A stretch of 64,000 nt of DNA from Bin87 sp034423575 (GCA_034423575.1 DAOUIF010000086.1:1-64000); one strand, 5' to 3'. Shown: positions 49,988-58,886, numbered from the stretch's first letter. Notes: a model not told the origin generated them from the sequence alone. Made by a program: numbers and translations.

Positions 49988-50457
49988 GCCGTCATGCCTG
50001 CGAAAGCAGGCATCCATAAGTTACCGACATGAAGCAACCTTGTGTTTACATGCTGGCCAGCAAACTCAACGGCACCTTGTACGTTGGCGTGACGTCGAAT
50101 TTGCTCCAACGAGTTTGGCAACACAAGAACGATTTGGTCACGGGATTCACTAAACGATACGGAGTGCATACTTTGGTTTGGTATGAAGTCCACGAGACCA
50201 TGGAGAGCGCAATCACACGTGAAAAAGCGGTTAATCGGTGGAAGCGGGACTGGAAGATCGAGTTGCTTCAACGAAGCAACCCTTCCTGGCGAGACTTATA
50301 CGATGACCTCGGTTGATCTGGACGACGTTGTCACTTTGGAACGATATTCCGCCATTCCGGCTTTGAGCCAGAATCCAGGGCTCGATGCGAGCGCAGCTAA
50401 TGTCGAGCAGGCTGCACTCGAGGGACACTGGATTCCTGCTTTCGCAGGAATGACGGC
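49988..50457 (+). mobile_element. Small candidate mobile unit: GIY-YIG gene between inverted palindromic repeats
   Basis: A 28-bp repeat at 49988-50015 and its inverted counterpart at 50430-50457 agree at 26 of 28 positions and bound a single GIY-YIG gene. Each repeat is itself a hairpin (TGCCTGC-GAAA-GCAGGCA in the first). The two mismatches between copies sit opposite each other in that hairpin and change a G-C pair to a T-A pair. No target-site duplication is evident. Mobility is inferred. Confidence 0.5.
50029..50316 (+). CDS. GIY-YIG domain small nuclease
   Basis: 95 residues, single-domain GIY-YIG protein. CVYMLASKLNGTLYVGVTSN holds the GIY-YIG signature as VYM...LYVG; Arg28 in LLQRVWQHK is the expected catalytic Arg; and ITREKAVNRWKRDWKIELL ends with the Glu-containing helix typical of the small UPF0213/YhbQ-like group. 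The group's function is not settled; DNA cleavage is expected from the fold. AT-richer than its neighbours, and flanked by inverted repeats. Confidence 0.85.
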   Translation: MKQPCVYMLASKLNGTLYVGVTSNLLQRVWQHKNDLVTGFTKRYGVHTLVWYEVHETMESAITREKAVNRWKRDWKIELLQRSNPSWRDLYDDLG

Positions 50458-50477
50458 AGCAGGCACATGGACGAAAT

Positions 50478-51761
50478 ATGGTCCGTGAAATCGAAGCGGC
50501 ATCCGGCCCGGTTGCGTATGGCGATCTGCCGCGCCGGTATCATCGGTGGAAGTGGCAGGTGCTGGTTTCGTTCTGCGCCTTCTACCTGTTCGTCTACACC
50601 GGTAGGTTCAATTTCTGGCCCACGTCGCCCCTGATCAAGGACGACCTGCAGCTGACCAATATCGAGATCGGCATCATCAACGCCATGCTGCTGTGGGGGT
50701 TCATGCTGGGCGACCTGGTGCACGGGCGGCTGTCGGAGGCCTATGGGCTGCGGCTGTGGGTGACGCTGGGGGCGGTGTTCACAACGGTGTTCAACTGGGC
50801 CACGTCCTTTGGAACGTCAGCGTGGACCATGGCCATTCCGTGGTTCATGGCGGGGTTCGTCAACGCGGCCTGCTGGTCGCCGGCGATCAGCATGATCAGC
50901 CAGTGGTGGCCCCGGCGGGAGCGCGGGATAGCGATGGGCTTCGTGGGTACCGTTAGCGGGGGAGCGATGCTGCTGATGTGGTGGCTGAGCAGCTGGGTGG
51001 CTGCCGAGTGGGGCTGGCGCGCCGCCTTCCGGTATCCGCCGCTGATCATCATGGCGCTGGGCATCGCCTTCTACTTCACCACGCGGGATCGTCCCCGGGA
51101 AGTGGGACTGCCGGAGTACATCGAGGAGGACGAGATTTCCGCCGCCCCCGAGGCAGTGGACGAAGCCAGGCTCAAGGGTTTCGGGCCCTACAAGGTGCTG
51201 CTGACCAACTCGCGGTTCCAACTGGCGTGCCACGTGAAGGGTTTGGAGAATGTGGCCCGCTACGGGCTGACCACGTGGGTTCCCCTGTACTACTTCGAGG
51301 CCGGCGGACTGCACATCACGCAGACCGTGTTGATCACCTTCCTGCTGCCGTTGGGATACCTGATCGCGCCGCCGCTGTCGGGCCTCATATCGGACCGGTT
51401 GCTGGGCAGCCGGCGAAGGCCGCTGGTGATCGCGTCCTGTTTCCTGTCCGCCGGAGCGTTGGTGGCAATCGCGGTGGCCCCGCCGTCCAACGCCTGGCTG
51501 GGGGCGGCGCTGATGCTATGGGGCGGCGTGAGCATGGGGGTGTCGCTGATCTCCACCATCTCGGTCGACCTGTCGGGTCGCAAGATGGCGGCCACCGGGG
51601 CCGGTGTGCTGGACGCCCACGGCTACCTGTACGCGGGTGCGCAGGCCCTGATCTTCAGCGTACTGCTGGACATGACGGGCAGTCCGTGGCCCATCGTGTT
51701 CCTGGCCATGGCGGTGACGCGGCTGATTTCGGCGGCGATGATCAGCCGGGTGCGGGTCTAG
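50478..51761 (+). CDS. MFS transporter of the organophosphate antiporter (GlpT/UhpT) type
   Basis: 427 residues, 12 predicted spans. The first cytoplasmic loop and helices YTGRFNFWPTSPLIKDDLQL, LVHGRLSEAYGLR and WWPRRERGIAMGFVGT match the OPA family, which exchanges sugar phosphates or related anions for phosphate, and the second-half loop is SGLISDRLLGSRRRPLV. The substrate-binding Arg pair of GlpT is not obvious, so the substrate is uncertain. ATG chosen at 50478 without a strong ribosome site. Confidence 0.85.
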   Translation: MVREIEAASGPVAYGDLPRRYHRWKWQVLVSFCAFYLFVYTGRFNFWPTSPLIKDDLQLTNIEIGIINAMLLWGFMLGDLVHGRLSEAYGLRLWVTLGAVFTTVFNWATSFGTSAWTMAIPWFMAGFVNAACWSPAISMISQWWPRRERGIAMGFVGTVSGGAMLLMWWLSSWVAAEWGWRAAFRYPPLIIMALGIAFYFTTRDRPREVGLPEYIEEDEISAAPEAVDEARLKGFGPYKVLLTNSRFQLACHVKGLENVARYGLTTWVPLYYFEAGGLHITQTVLITFLLPLGYLIAPPLSGLISDRLLGSRRRPLVIASCFLSAGALVAIAVAPPSNAWLGAALMLWGGVSMGVSLISTISVDLSGRKMAATGAGVLDAHGYLYAGAQALIFSVLLDMTGSPWPIVFLAMAVTRLISAAMISRVRV

Positions 51762-51810
51762 ATTTCCGGCGGTTGTCACGATTGGCGCGGCGTGGCAATC
51801 TGCGGATGTC

Positions 51811-52977
51811 ATGTTGCGCATCCTGGGACGGATTGCTTACCGCTGGTACCTGGTCGCCATCGTGGCCGGCGTGGCGTTAGTGGCCGTGTTGGCGCTGTTC
51901 AAACCGGCGACCACGGCGATCCACACCGCCGCGTTCGCTGCCCAGGTGCTGCCGTCCCCGGTGAAGTTTCAGCACTGGCTGGCGCGGGAACCGGAGCATC
52001 GCGAAATAACGTTCCAGCGGGACGACGGATCGGCCGGAGAAGCCGATGTGTACGTGATCGCCGACGGAAAGCGGAGGGCCGCCCTGCTGGTGTTCCTGGG
52101 CGCCAACGCGGCCGGCGCCGACGACCCGGACGTGATCAACCTGGGGCAGTCCCTGGCGCGAACCGGCTTTGCGGTGATGTACTACTGGTCGCCGACGATG
52201 GGAGAACGGGCACAGATCGATGCCGGGGAGATAGCCAACCTGGTGGCGGCTTTCGAGCATCTGCGTGGCGAGGAATACGTTGACCCGGATCGGGTTGGGC
52301 TGGCCGGGTTCTCCGTGGGCGCGTCGTTCGCCCTGGTGGCGGCAGCCGACCCGCGGATAGCCGACGATATCGCCTTCGTCAACGCTTTCGGCGGCTACTT
52401 CGACACTTCGGACCTGGTAGTGCAGATCGCCGCAGGCAAAGCCATTGACGATGCCGGAGAGCGGGATTGGGAAGTGGACCGGCTGACGCGCCGCGTCTAC
52501 AACAACATGCTCATCGATTCCATCGACGACCCGACGCATCAGGAAGCGGCGCGGGCCATCGCCGAGGGCGGGGAGTATGAACCCGAAGAGCGGGTTCCCC
52601 TGTCTTCCGAGGCGGCGTTCGCGATGCTGGCCGGCGTGGGCTACATCGGTGAGGCGCGATGGCGGTACGCCCAGCTGACGGAGGACTTTCGGGCAGAGGT
52701 CGATTCCATCGCGCCGTCACACCACGTGCAGCAGTGGAGCGCGAACACCGCGATGCGGGTCATGCACGACGTTGGCGACCCGCTGATACCCGTGGGGGAG
52801 TCGAGGCGCTTGGTCGAGGCGCTTGGGGAGCAGAGGCCGGAGGTTGAGGTCTACTACACCGAGACTGACATCTTCCGGCACGTCCGCCCGGATGCGAACC
52901 GCGATCTTAAGTCATTGCTGCGGGGAGCCGGGCAGCTTTTCCGCCACATGTTCCACATCGTGGCAGTGGCGCGCTAG
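51811..52977 (+). CDS. Membrane-anchored alpha/beta hydrolase
   Basis: 388 residues. One N-terminal membrane anchor (about 14-31), then an alpha/beta hydrolase with nucleophile elbow GFSVGAS (Ser of G-F-S-V-G near residue 170), a conserved DRVGLAG before it and a final acid/His region (MRVMHDVGDPLIPVGESRRL, later IFRHVRPD). It resembles dienelactone hydrolase-like esterases or peptidases. The topology suggests that the catalytic part lies outside the cytoplasm. TTG or ATG starts upstream are not needed; MLRILGRIAYRWY gives a good N-in anchor. Confidence 0.8.
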   Translation: MLRILGRIAYRWYLVAIVAGVALVAVLALFKPATTAIHTAAFAAQVLPSPVKFQHWLAREPEHREITFQRDDGSAGEADVYVIADGKRRAALLVFLGANAAGADDPDVINLGQSLARTGFAVMYYWSPTMGERAQIDAGEIANLVAAFEHLRGEEYVDPDRVGLAGFSVGASFALVAAADPRIADDIAFVNAFGGYFDTSDLVVQIAAGKAIDDAGERDWEVDRLTRRVYNNMLIDSIDDPTHQEAARAIAEGGEYEPEERVPLSSEAAFAMLAGVGYIGEARWRYAQLTEDFRAEVDSIAPSHHVQQWSANTAMRVMHDVGDPLIPVGESRRLVEALGEQRPEVEVYYTETDIFRHVRPDANRDLKSLLRGAGQLFRHMFHIVAVAR

Positions 52978-52993
52978 CCGGCGGGGGAACGAG

Positions 52994-53344
52994 TCAATTC
53001 CGGTTCTTCAGGCGTTCCAGCTGCTGCACGGTGCCGGGAAGTTTCCAGTCGACGTACAGCAGGACGTGCTCCTTGATCGCCTCCTCGTGGACGCGGCAGG
53101 AGAAGCAGGCGCGGTCGATGCACAGGCCGTGCCGGGGGCGCAGGGCTTCCCGTAGGGAGATCAGCTGCTCGGACAGTTGCGGGTTGATGGGATGACCCTC
53201 CCGGGCCAGTTCCAGCAGCGAGTCCATCTGGCCGGCCAAGCGCTCCAGCAGTTCGTTGTAACGCTGCAGGCCCTGCTCGACGAAGTTGCGGGGCTCCGTG
53301 GCCGTTAGGTAAGGGATCATCTGCATGTCGGGAACGTCGGCCAT
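52994..53344 (-). CDS. Unknown small helical protein with Cys cluster
   Basis: 116 residues, mostly amphipathic helices with a Cys-rich centre (HGLCIDRACFSCRVHEEAI, Cys three times with a His after). The spacing C-x5-C-x2-C plus His could bind zinc or an iron-sulphur cluster. I do not recognise the family. The next gene upstream (DUF1385) is separate by about 110 bases. Confidence 0.5.
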   Translation of the reverse strand: MADVPDMQMIPYLTATEPRNFVEQGLQRYNELLERLAGQMDSLLELAREGHPINPQLSEQLISLREALRPRHGLCIDRACFSCRVHEEAIKEHVLLYVDWKLPGTVQQLERLKNRN

Positions 53345-53455
53345 GGTGCACCTGTGTGTCGCGCGTGGCGTGGTTAGCGGGTTCGGGTCACTGTATCACA
53401 GGACTCGGTCTCGCCGGATGACGGCGAAAGCTCGTTCGACCCACGCGGTTGACGT

Positions 53456-54439
53456 TCAACGATGAACGTCCGCCACCGGCCCGGTTTCGACTGAATCCGG
53501 CGAAGTTTGTCCGTCGGCGGCCAGAGCGGCTTCCATGGCGGCGATGGCGACCTGGATCTGGTCCTCGTCGGGCTGGCGGGTGGTGATGCGCTGGAGCTCC
53601 AGACCCGGCCAGGACAATGCCTTGCCGAACCACGCCTGCCGGTGGGCTCCCGCGAACCGGATTATCTCGTAGCTGACCGCCGCCACCACGGGAATCGGTA
53701 CGATGCGAGACAAGACTCGCCAGCCCAGCCCCGAATACAGTACGGCATCCAGAATGGCGAAGGCCGCCACGGACACGATTGCCACCGTAATCAGGAACGC
53801 CGTGCCGCAACGCGGGTGCGGTGTGGGATGCCGGCGCACGTTTTCCACGGTGAGCGGTTGGCCGGCCTCATAGGCGTGTACGGCCATGTGCTCGGCGCCG
53901 TGGTAGGCGTAGACGCGGCGGATGTCCCGCATCATCGAAATTCCAGCCACGTATCCCACCAGGATGACCAGCCGGATGATGCCTTCAATCAGGTTGCTCA
54001 CCAGCAGGGACGCTACGAAAGGCTCGAGCAGACGCACGGCCAGCAGGGGCAGAACGAGGAAGATGCCGATGCCCAGCGCCAGCGCGACGGCCATGGTCAT
54101 TACCATGACCCACTTGCTGGCGGACGAATCTGCTCCGTCAGCGCTGTCGGCTTCGCCGGCGGCGATGATGGCGGAACGCTGGAGCGACTTCATGCCGTAC
54201 CACAGCGTCTCGGCGAGTACCAGGATGCCGCGAACGAAGGGCACGCGCCGGACCCGTCCGGAAAAGCGGGCGCTGACGGGCTCGGTGTCGCAGAAGATGT
54301 GGCCGTCGGGTTGGCGCACGGCCAGGCTGTAGTGGCGCACCCCGCGGATCATGACGCCTTCGATCACCGCCTGGCCGCCGTACAGCGGCGGAGCGGACCC
54401 GGAATCGCCGGGCTTGCCGTCTGTGGCGGAGTTAGCCAT
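53456..54439 (-). CDS. DUF1385 membrane protein (YqhQ-like)
   Basis: 327 residues from the ATG at 54439. YGGQAVIEGVMIRGVRHYSLAV (in parts) near the start, then four to five spans from about 90 on, with the conserved HGAEHMAVHAYE and HPRCGTAFL motifs between spans. The family is annotated only as DUF1385; the His-rich cytoplasmic patch suggests metal binding. It overlaps the preceding gene's end by eight bases, so translation is coupled. rpmE lies close by, a neighbourhood I recall from other bacteria, usually with prfA, which is not present here. Confidence 0.82.
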   Translation of the reverse strand: MANSATDGKPGDSGSAPPLYGGQAVIEGVMIRGVRHYSLAVRQPDGHIFCDTEPVSARFSGRVRRVPFVRGILVLAETLWYGMKSLQRSAIIAAGEADSADGADSSASKWVMVMTMAVALALGIGIFLVLPLLAVRLLEPFVASLLVSNLIEGIIRLVILVGYVAGISMMRDIRRVYAYHGAEHMAVHAYEAGQPLTVENVRRHPTPHPRCGTAFLITVAIVSVAAFAILDAVLYSGLGWRVLSRIVPIPVVAAVSYEIIRFAGAHRQAWFGKALSWPGLELQRITTRQPDEDQIQVAIAAMEAALAADGQTSPDSVETGPVADVHR

Positions 54440-54839
54440 CCAGCTTGTGCCAGGCTTCCCGGAACGCCGTTTCGGAGAAGGCATCGGGCTGCAGCCACAG
54501 GGCGCCGCCGAACTCCTCGTCCAGCCGGCCGTCTTCGCGGACGTCGTCCCGGGAGAGGAGGTAGGTCACCGGCAGGTCAGCCAGGATTTCGGTGCTGATG
54601 ACCAGGTACTCCCAGTCCCAGTCTAGGCCGTCGGCGTCGTAGAAGCGCACGGCCTGGCTGTGTTCCTGGGAGTGGAACTTGAGGCGGACTTCCCTGCCCC
54701 GCTCCGGGATGCCGGCGATAACCTCGTCCTCGTTGGGGCTGCGGCGCGCGATGAAGCACTGCCAGCCGTGCTCGGCCAGGCGTTCCGCCAGGTAGATGCG
54801 TCCGTACTCGCGGACGGTTTTAGGCACGTAGCGCGGCAT
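54432..54839 (-). CDS. Unknown protein, possible nuclease-like fold, coupled to DUF1385
   Basis: 135 residues. It begins MPRYVPKTVREYGRIYLAER and continues GWQCFIARRSPNEDEVIAGI, then REVRLKFHS. The order Asp/Glu..., Glu-x-Lys hints at a restriction-endonuclease-like fold (the segment EVRLKFHSQ would be the beta strand), but the motif is not exact. Soluble, moderately acidic. Its stop lies inside the start of the DUF1385 gene. Confidence 0.5.
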   Translation of the reverse strand: MPRYVPKTVREYGRIYLAERLAEHGWQCFIARRSPNEDEVIAGIPERGREVRLKFHSQEHSQAVRFYDADGLDWDWEYLVISTEILADLPVTYLLSRDDVREDGRLDEEFGGALWLQPDAFSETAFREAWHKLDG

Positions 54840-54917
54840 GGGGCTGACTCCCCGGGTGGTTTGGGATGGTGATTAGGAGTGGGGCGCGGCGGTTGGTTGC
54901 GCAGGCACGATGAGGAA

Positions 54918-55085
54918 ACGTCAGAATCAGGATTTTCAAGATTGTGGGATTATCAGGATTGAAACCGTTCAATGACGGAAACATCCCAATCTTGCCTAAT
55001 CATAAAATCCGGTAAATCTTGATTCTGACGATTTACGAAAGCGGGTACGCATGAGCGAGATTGCCGCACCTCGCTCGCAATGACA
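54918..55085. repeat. Family D palindrome (copy 2) followed by half a family A repeat
   Basis: 54918-55030 begins CGTCAGAATCAGGATTTT and ends AAATCTTGATTCTGACG, long imperfect arms like those at 15208-15320. From about 55054 a right half of family A follows (GAGATTGCCGCACCTCGCTC to GCAATGAC). The 344-base gap between genes also holds the rpmE terminator and nothing else I can identify. Confidence 0.65.
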
Positions 55086-55130
55086 TTTTCTACGGAGTGC
55101 GGCGCGCTGGTCGGGCTATGTGGTTATAGC

Positions 55131-55156
55131 AAAACGGGAGCCGGTACCGGCTCCCA
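55131..55156 (-). terminator. Rho-independent terminator of the rplU-rpmA-rpmE operon
   Basis: The perfect palindrome GGGAGCCGGTACCGGCTCCC (55136-55155) is followed by GTTTTGC on the minus strand, 29 bases after the rpmE stop. Confidence 0.9.
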
Positions 55157-55183
55157 CCAAAAGGTTCTCGTTGGGGTTGGGCG

Positions 55184-55387
55184 CTAGCCGTCCAGGTTGA
55201 AGCGCCGGCTGAAACGCTCGATGCGGCCCTGGGTGTCGACGATGCGCTGCTCGCCCGTGTAGAAGGGGTGGCACTTGCCGCAGATCTCGACGCGGAGGGC
55301 GGGCTTGGTCGCGCCCGTCTCGAAGACGTTCCCGCAGGAGCAGGTCACGGTGGCCTTGAAGTACTGGGGATGGATTTCTGCTTTCAT
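55184..55387 (-). CDS. rpmE: 50S ribosomal protein bL31
   Basis: 67 residues, zinc-binding (C+) form: Cys in TCSCGN and CGKCHPFYTG give the C-x-C...C-x-x-C set. It begins MKAEIHPQYFKA, diagnostic of bL31. Third gene of a run rplU-rpmA-rpmE, 10 bases after rpmA. Confidence 0.97.
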   Translation of the reverse strand: MKAEIHPQYFKATVTCSCGNVFETGATKPALRVEICGKCHPFYTGEQRIVDTQGRIERFSRRFNLDG

Positions 55388-55397
55388 GTTGCCACCC

Positions 55398-55676
55398 CTA
55401 GGCTGCGGCGGCCACGGCGTCGGCGACCGGGTAGACGCTGACGCGGCGCTTGCCCCTGGCCTTCCACTCGTAGGTCACCTGGCCGTCGATCTTGGCGAAG
55501 AGGGTGTAGTCCTTGCCCACGCCGACATTGGTGCCGGGATGGATGCGGGTGCCGCGCTGGCGGACGATGATGGAGCCGCCGGTCACCCGTTCTCCACCGT
55601 ACTTCTTGACGCCCAGGCGCTTGGCGTTGCTGTCGCGGCCGTTGTTGGTGCTGCCGCCGGCCTTCTTGTGGGCCAT
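55398..55676 (-). CDS. rpmA: 50S ribosomal protein bL27
   Basis: 92 residues from the ATG at 55676. It begins MAHKKAGGSTNNGRDSNAKR, the diagnostic bL27 N-terminus that reaches the peptidyl-transferase centre. It has no Firmicutes-type cleavable N-terminal extension. It lies four bases after rplU. Confidence 0.97.
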   Translation of the reverse strand: MAHKKAGGSTNNGRDSNAKRLGVKKYGGERVTGGSIIVRQRGTRIHPGTNVGVGKDYTLFAKIDGQVTYEWKARGKRRVSVYPVADAVAAAA

Positions 55677-55680
55677 GTCG

Positions 55681-56052
55681 CTATTCTCCTGTCTCGGGCT
55701 CGGCTGCGGCCTGGAGTTCGTCTGCTGGAGCCGGGCTGCCGGTGTCGATGTCCTGGATGCGGATGCGGGTGTAGTTCTGCCGATGCCCCTTCTTGCGGCG
55801 GTACCGGGTCTTGGCCTTGTACTTGTAGACGATGATCTTGCGGTCCTTGTAGTGGGACTGGACCTCGGCGATGACCCGGGCGCCTTCCACGGTGGGGGAG
55901 CCGAAGCGCATCTGGCCGTCCCGGGAGACCGCGAGCACCTCATCGAGCACCGTGGCGCTGCCCTCCTCGGCTTCCAGCAACTCGACATCGAGCACGTCGC
56001 CGGGCGAGACGCGGTACTGCTTGCCGCCGGTTTTCACGATTGCGTAATCCAT
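55681..56052 (-). CDS. rplU: 50S ribosomal protein bL21
   Basis: 123 residues. It begins MDYAIVKTGGKQYRVSPGD and contains YKYKAKTRYRRKKGHRQNYT, both signatures of bL21. The C-terminus carries an extra acidic tail of about 20 residues (PAPADELQAAAEPETGE) not seen in E. coli bL21. First gene of the operon. Confidence 0.96.
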   Translation of the reverse strand: MDYAIVKTGGKQYRVSPGDVLDVELLEAEEGSATVLDEVLAVSRDGQMRFGSPTVEGARVIAEVQSHYKDRKIIVYKYKAKTRYRRKKGHRQNYTRIRIQDIDTGSPAPADELQAAAEPETGE

Positions 56053-56078
56053 TTCGGTAATCTCCCAAACGGCCTACT

Positions 56079-56108
56079 ATTGTAGGTTTGGGGATTTGGC
56101 GGTGTCAA
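56079..56108 (-). promoter_or_regulatory. Promoter of the rplU operon
   Basis: Minus strand TTGACA (56108-56103), 18-base spacer, TACAAT (56084-56079), with the ATG 26 bases after the -10 and GGGAG between. Confidence 0.75.
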
Positions 56109-56219
56109 GGATGGGTGAGCGGCGAGAGTTCCAAATTGGATGGTAGAGGTGGGTTGCTGCGCGACCGTGAACGGCGGTCGGAGCGGACGATCACTCGCGC
56201 CGCACCAGACTGGCGAAGG

Positions 56220-57041
56220 TCACTTGGGGCGGTCACCCATTTGGGCGCGGAGCAGGTTAGCCCGGTCGATAATCTGTATGATGTCTGAAGCGGTTTTGTC
56301 GGCAAAGTCCGGGAATTGGGTGAGTTGCGGCTGTCGCCTGGCCCGGTATTCCGCCTCGCCTTCGTATTCAGTGTATACATCCGGAGGTATGGCTAGTCGG
56401 AAGTCTCTTAGGCCAGAGTCGAAATGCAGGACATTGCCGAGCAGGATACCGATGTCGTGAGTGTTGGCGTACTGCCCGCCTGCAGCCGCCAATCGCGCCT
56501 TCATCCCGTGTTCCAGCGCGTTCTGTGCGTGTTGTCCAATTGCCAGGTCGCTGCGGTTGTGTTCCGCAAGGAAAATGAACTCGTCCAGATGAGTCTCGGC
56601 GTGTCGGAGCCTCTCGTCGTAGTTCGACCAGTCGTAAGCGTATGCGGTATGTTCGTCCTCGTAATCGCGGGGACGGTATCTATCCGGGTCGCGGGGCATG
56701 ACTATTCCATCTCGTGCTGCGTTGGTTTCGACGCTGTTGATGTAGCGTCGATTGAAGCGGAACTCTTCCGGTGTGCGCCAAACTAGCTCGACGGGAATTC
56801 GGCGCCCGTAGGCTTGCATCGCGGCCGCGGCCACGGTATCCGCAACGGCTTTTTTGCGGCCGGCGTCGGGTTCCAGCTCCTGGACGAGCATGACGTCGAT
56901 GTCCGACGATTGCTCCTGATAGTCGCCTCGGGCGCGGGATCCGAACAGTATAACCAACCTGGCCTACGAAGCATCGAAGGCCGCTCGGGCCACGGGCAGC
57001 GCGCGATGGTCGATGGGATGTGTTGCCGGTAGTGTGGTCAT
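56220..57041 (-). pseudogene. MNT-HEPN gene interrupted by an early amber codon
   Basis: An ATG at 57041 opens a frame (MTTLPATHPIDHRALPVARA) that meets TAG at codon 26 (56966-56964) and continues in the same frame as ARLVILFGSRARGDYQ. The rest has the nucleotidyltransferase motif GSRARG...SDIDVML and a C-terminal HEPN-like helical domain (HAETHLDEFIFLAEHNRSDL, then HDIGILLG). MNT-HEPN pairs act as toxin-antitoxin or defence systems in which MNT modifies HEPN. Translation from the TTG at 56957 would give 245 residues without the first strand of the fold. The gene is probably inactivated, or the amber may be misread. Confidence 0.7.
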
Positions 57042-57149
57042 CAGGATACGCCTGCGTCGTGAGGGTCGTTGACCGACTATAGTCTCATTATGCCACCAAC
57101 CGCCCTGGCCGGGATTCAGTGAAACGCTGGCGGGGCCAGTCCAACCCGC

Positions 57150-58886
57150 TCACTTGGCGGCCGAAACGCTGACGGTTAGCACGTCCAGGCCGTGGTACTT
57201 CTGGTGACGCACGTCTGCGGCGTAGTGGCGCAGGAGGCGGTAGGGGACCTCGCCCTCGTTGGGTTCGGGGGGAAGTTCGGCGAGGCGGGCAATGTGGTCC
57301 TCCACGTTGGGACGGAGCAGGGATGAGGCGAATTCCAACTCCACGTTGCCGGCGTCCTGGCGGGCGCGAACCGTGAGGTGGCTGGGCGCTCCGGCATCTC
57401 GCGCGTCGTCCCGGGACACGATGGCCAGGGTCTCCTCGGCGGCGGCGGTCACCCGGTGTGCGGCGGAGGCGTCCCAATCCAGGCGGGCGGTGAACGCGCG
57501 CAGGAAGTCCTCCAGTTTCCTTGGCGCCTCCTCGTCCAGGGCGAGCCGGAGGCGGCGGCCCCGGCGGTTGGTGAGTTCCAGCGCGGCCGACATGAGCACC
57601 GCCACAATGCCGCCAGCGGTCATGGCGTTTCCCAGCAGCACGGCCCAGAAGCCATCGCCGATCAAATCGGGGAAGATGACGCCATTCTGGAAACCCACGC
57701 CGACCCAAAAGGAGATGCCGACGACCACGGCCTTGCGGTGGTCGACACCGTCGCGAAATACGATGCGCATGCCCTGTACGAACAGCAGGGCGAAGAAAAC
57801 GGCGATGTACGCCGCGGCCACCGGGCTGGGAATGGCGATCAGCAGGGCGGTGGCCTTGGGCAGGAAGGCGAGGACCAGCAGGATGACGCCAATGGCGATG
57901 CCGACGCGCCGCGCCGCCATGCCGGTGATTTCGACCAGGGGAATCGTGCCGGAGTAGGTGGTGTTGGGAAGGGTTCCGGCGATGCCGGAGAGGAGGTTGC
58001 CGAGGCCGTCGGCGTTGAGAGCGCCCTGCACGACGCGATAGTCGGTAGCACGTGCACGGCGGTGGGAAACCCGCTGAATGGCCACGCCGTCGCCGATGGT
58101 CTCAATCGCGCCGACGATGGTGACGGCGATGAAGGCGGGCAGGAGGGCCCAGAACTCGGGGCCGGGCGTGAAGTCCAGCCCCGGCCATGATCCCAAGGGA
58201 ACGCCGAACCAGGGTGCGTCCACCACCAGCTGGAAGTCATACAGCCCCAGGGGAGTTGCAACCACGCAGCCGACGACAGTGCCGATTACCGGGGACCAGA
58301 GCCGCAGAGCCTTGGGTCCCCGGAGCACCAGCGCGAGGATCGTCAACAGGGTTACGACCAGGACGACGGGAGCGGCCATGCTGGGGGCGCCCTGCGGGAT
58401 CTCCGTCAGCATGTCGAACACGATGGGCATGACTGTGGCGGCGATGAGCATGATCACCGTGCCGGTGACCATGGGAGTGAAGACGCGGCGCAGCGCCGGC
58501 AGCCACGCGGCGAGCAGGAACTGGACCAGGGAAGAAACGACGATCAGGCTCGCCATCACGGCCGGGCCGGCTTCCACCAGCGCCGCGATGCACACGGCGA
58601 TGAAGGTGCCAGAGGTGCCCATCACCAGGACGTGGCCGGCGCCGAATCTCCAGAACCGGACCGCCTGCAGGATGGTGTTGGCGCCGCTGATGAGCAGGGC
58701 AGCGAATACGCCCCAGGATATGTACTCGGCCGGCTGGTCGGCGATGCGGAAGACGATCACTACCGTGAGGACGATGCTACCGACCATGACCAGCGCACCC
58801 TGGAATCCGGCGCCGATCAGGAGCGAGTTTGGTGGGTTTTCGTTGGGTTCGTAGCGGACGTTCTCGTTTATGGAAGTTTCAGCCAT
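57150..58886 (-). CDS. NCS2-type nucleobase permease with C-terminal extra domain (copy 1)
   Basis: 578 residues. The first 430 form a 13-14-span uracil/xanthine permease core: GTSGTFIA, PMVTGTVIMLIAATVMPIVF, GAIETIGDGVAIQR, and NTTYSGTIPLVEITGMAARRVG in parts. After a basic linker (NRRGRRLRLAL) about 130 residues follow (LEDFLRAFTARL, TAAAEETLAIVS, NVELEFASSLLRPNVEDHIA, LLRHYAADVRHQKYHGLDVL), a pattern that resembles a GHKL/anti-sigma kinase-like fold with altered N-box. This regulatory appendix is not in standard permeases. A close paralogue follows at 59253. Confidence 0.82.
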   Translation of the reverse strand: MAETSINENVRYEPNENPPNSLLIGAGFQGALVMVGSIVLTVVIVFRIADQPAEYISWGVFAALLISGANTILQAVRFWRFGAGHVLVMGTSGTFIAVCIAALVEAGPAVMASLIVVSSLVQFLLAAWLPALRRVFTPMVTGTVIMLIAATVMPIVFDMLTEIPQGAPSMAAPVVLVVTLLTILALVLRGPKALRLWSPVIGTVVGCVVATPLGLYDFQLVVDAPWFGVPLGSWPGLDFTPGPEFWALLPAFIAVTIVGAIETIGDGVAIQRVSHRRARATDYRVVQGALNADGLGNLLSGIAGTLPNTTYSGTIPLVEITGMAARRVGIAIGVILLVLAFLPKATALLIAIPSPVAAAYIAVFFALLFVQGMRIVFRDGVDHRKAVVVGISFWVGVGFQNGVIFPDLIGDGFWAVLLGNAMTAGGIVAVLMSAALELTNRRGRRLRLALDEEAPRKLEDFLRAFTARLDWDASAAHRVTAAAEETLAIVSRDDARDAGAPSHLTVRARQDAGNVELEFASSLLRPNVEDHIARLAELPPEPNEGEVPYRLLRHYAADVRHQKYHGLDVLTVSVSAAK

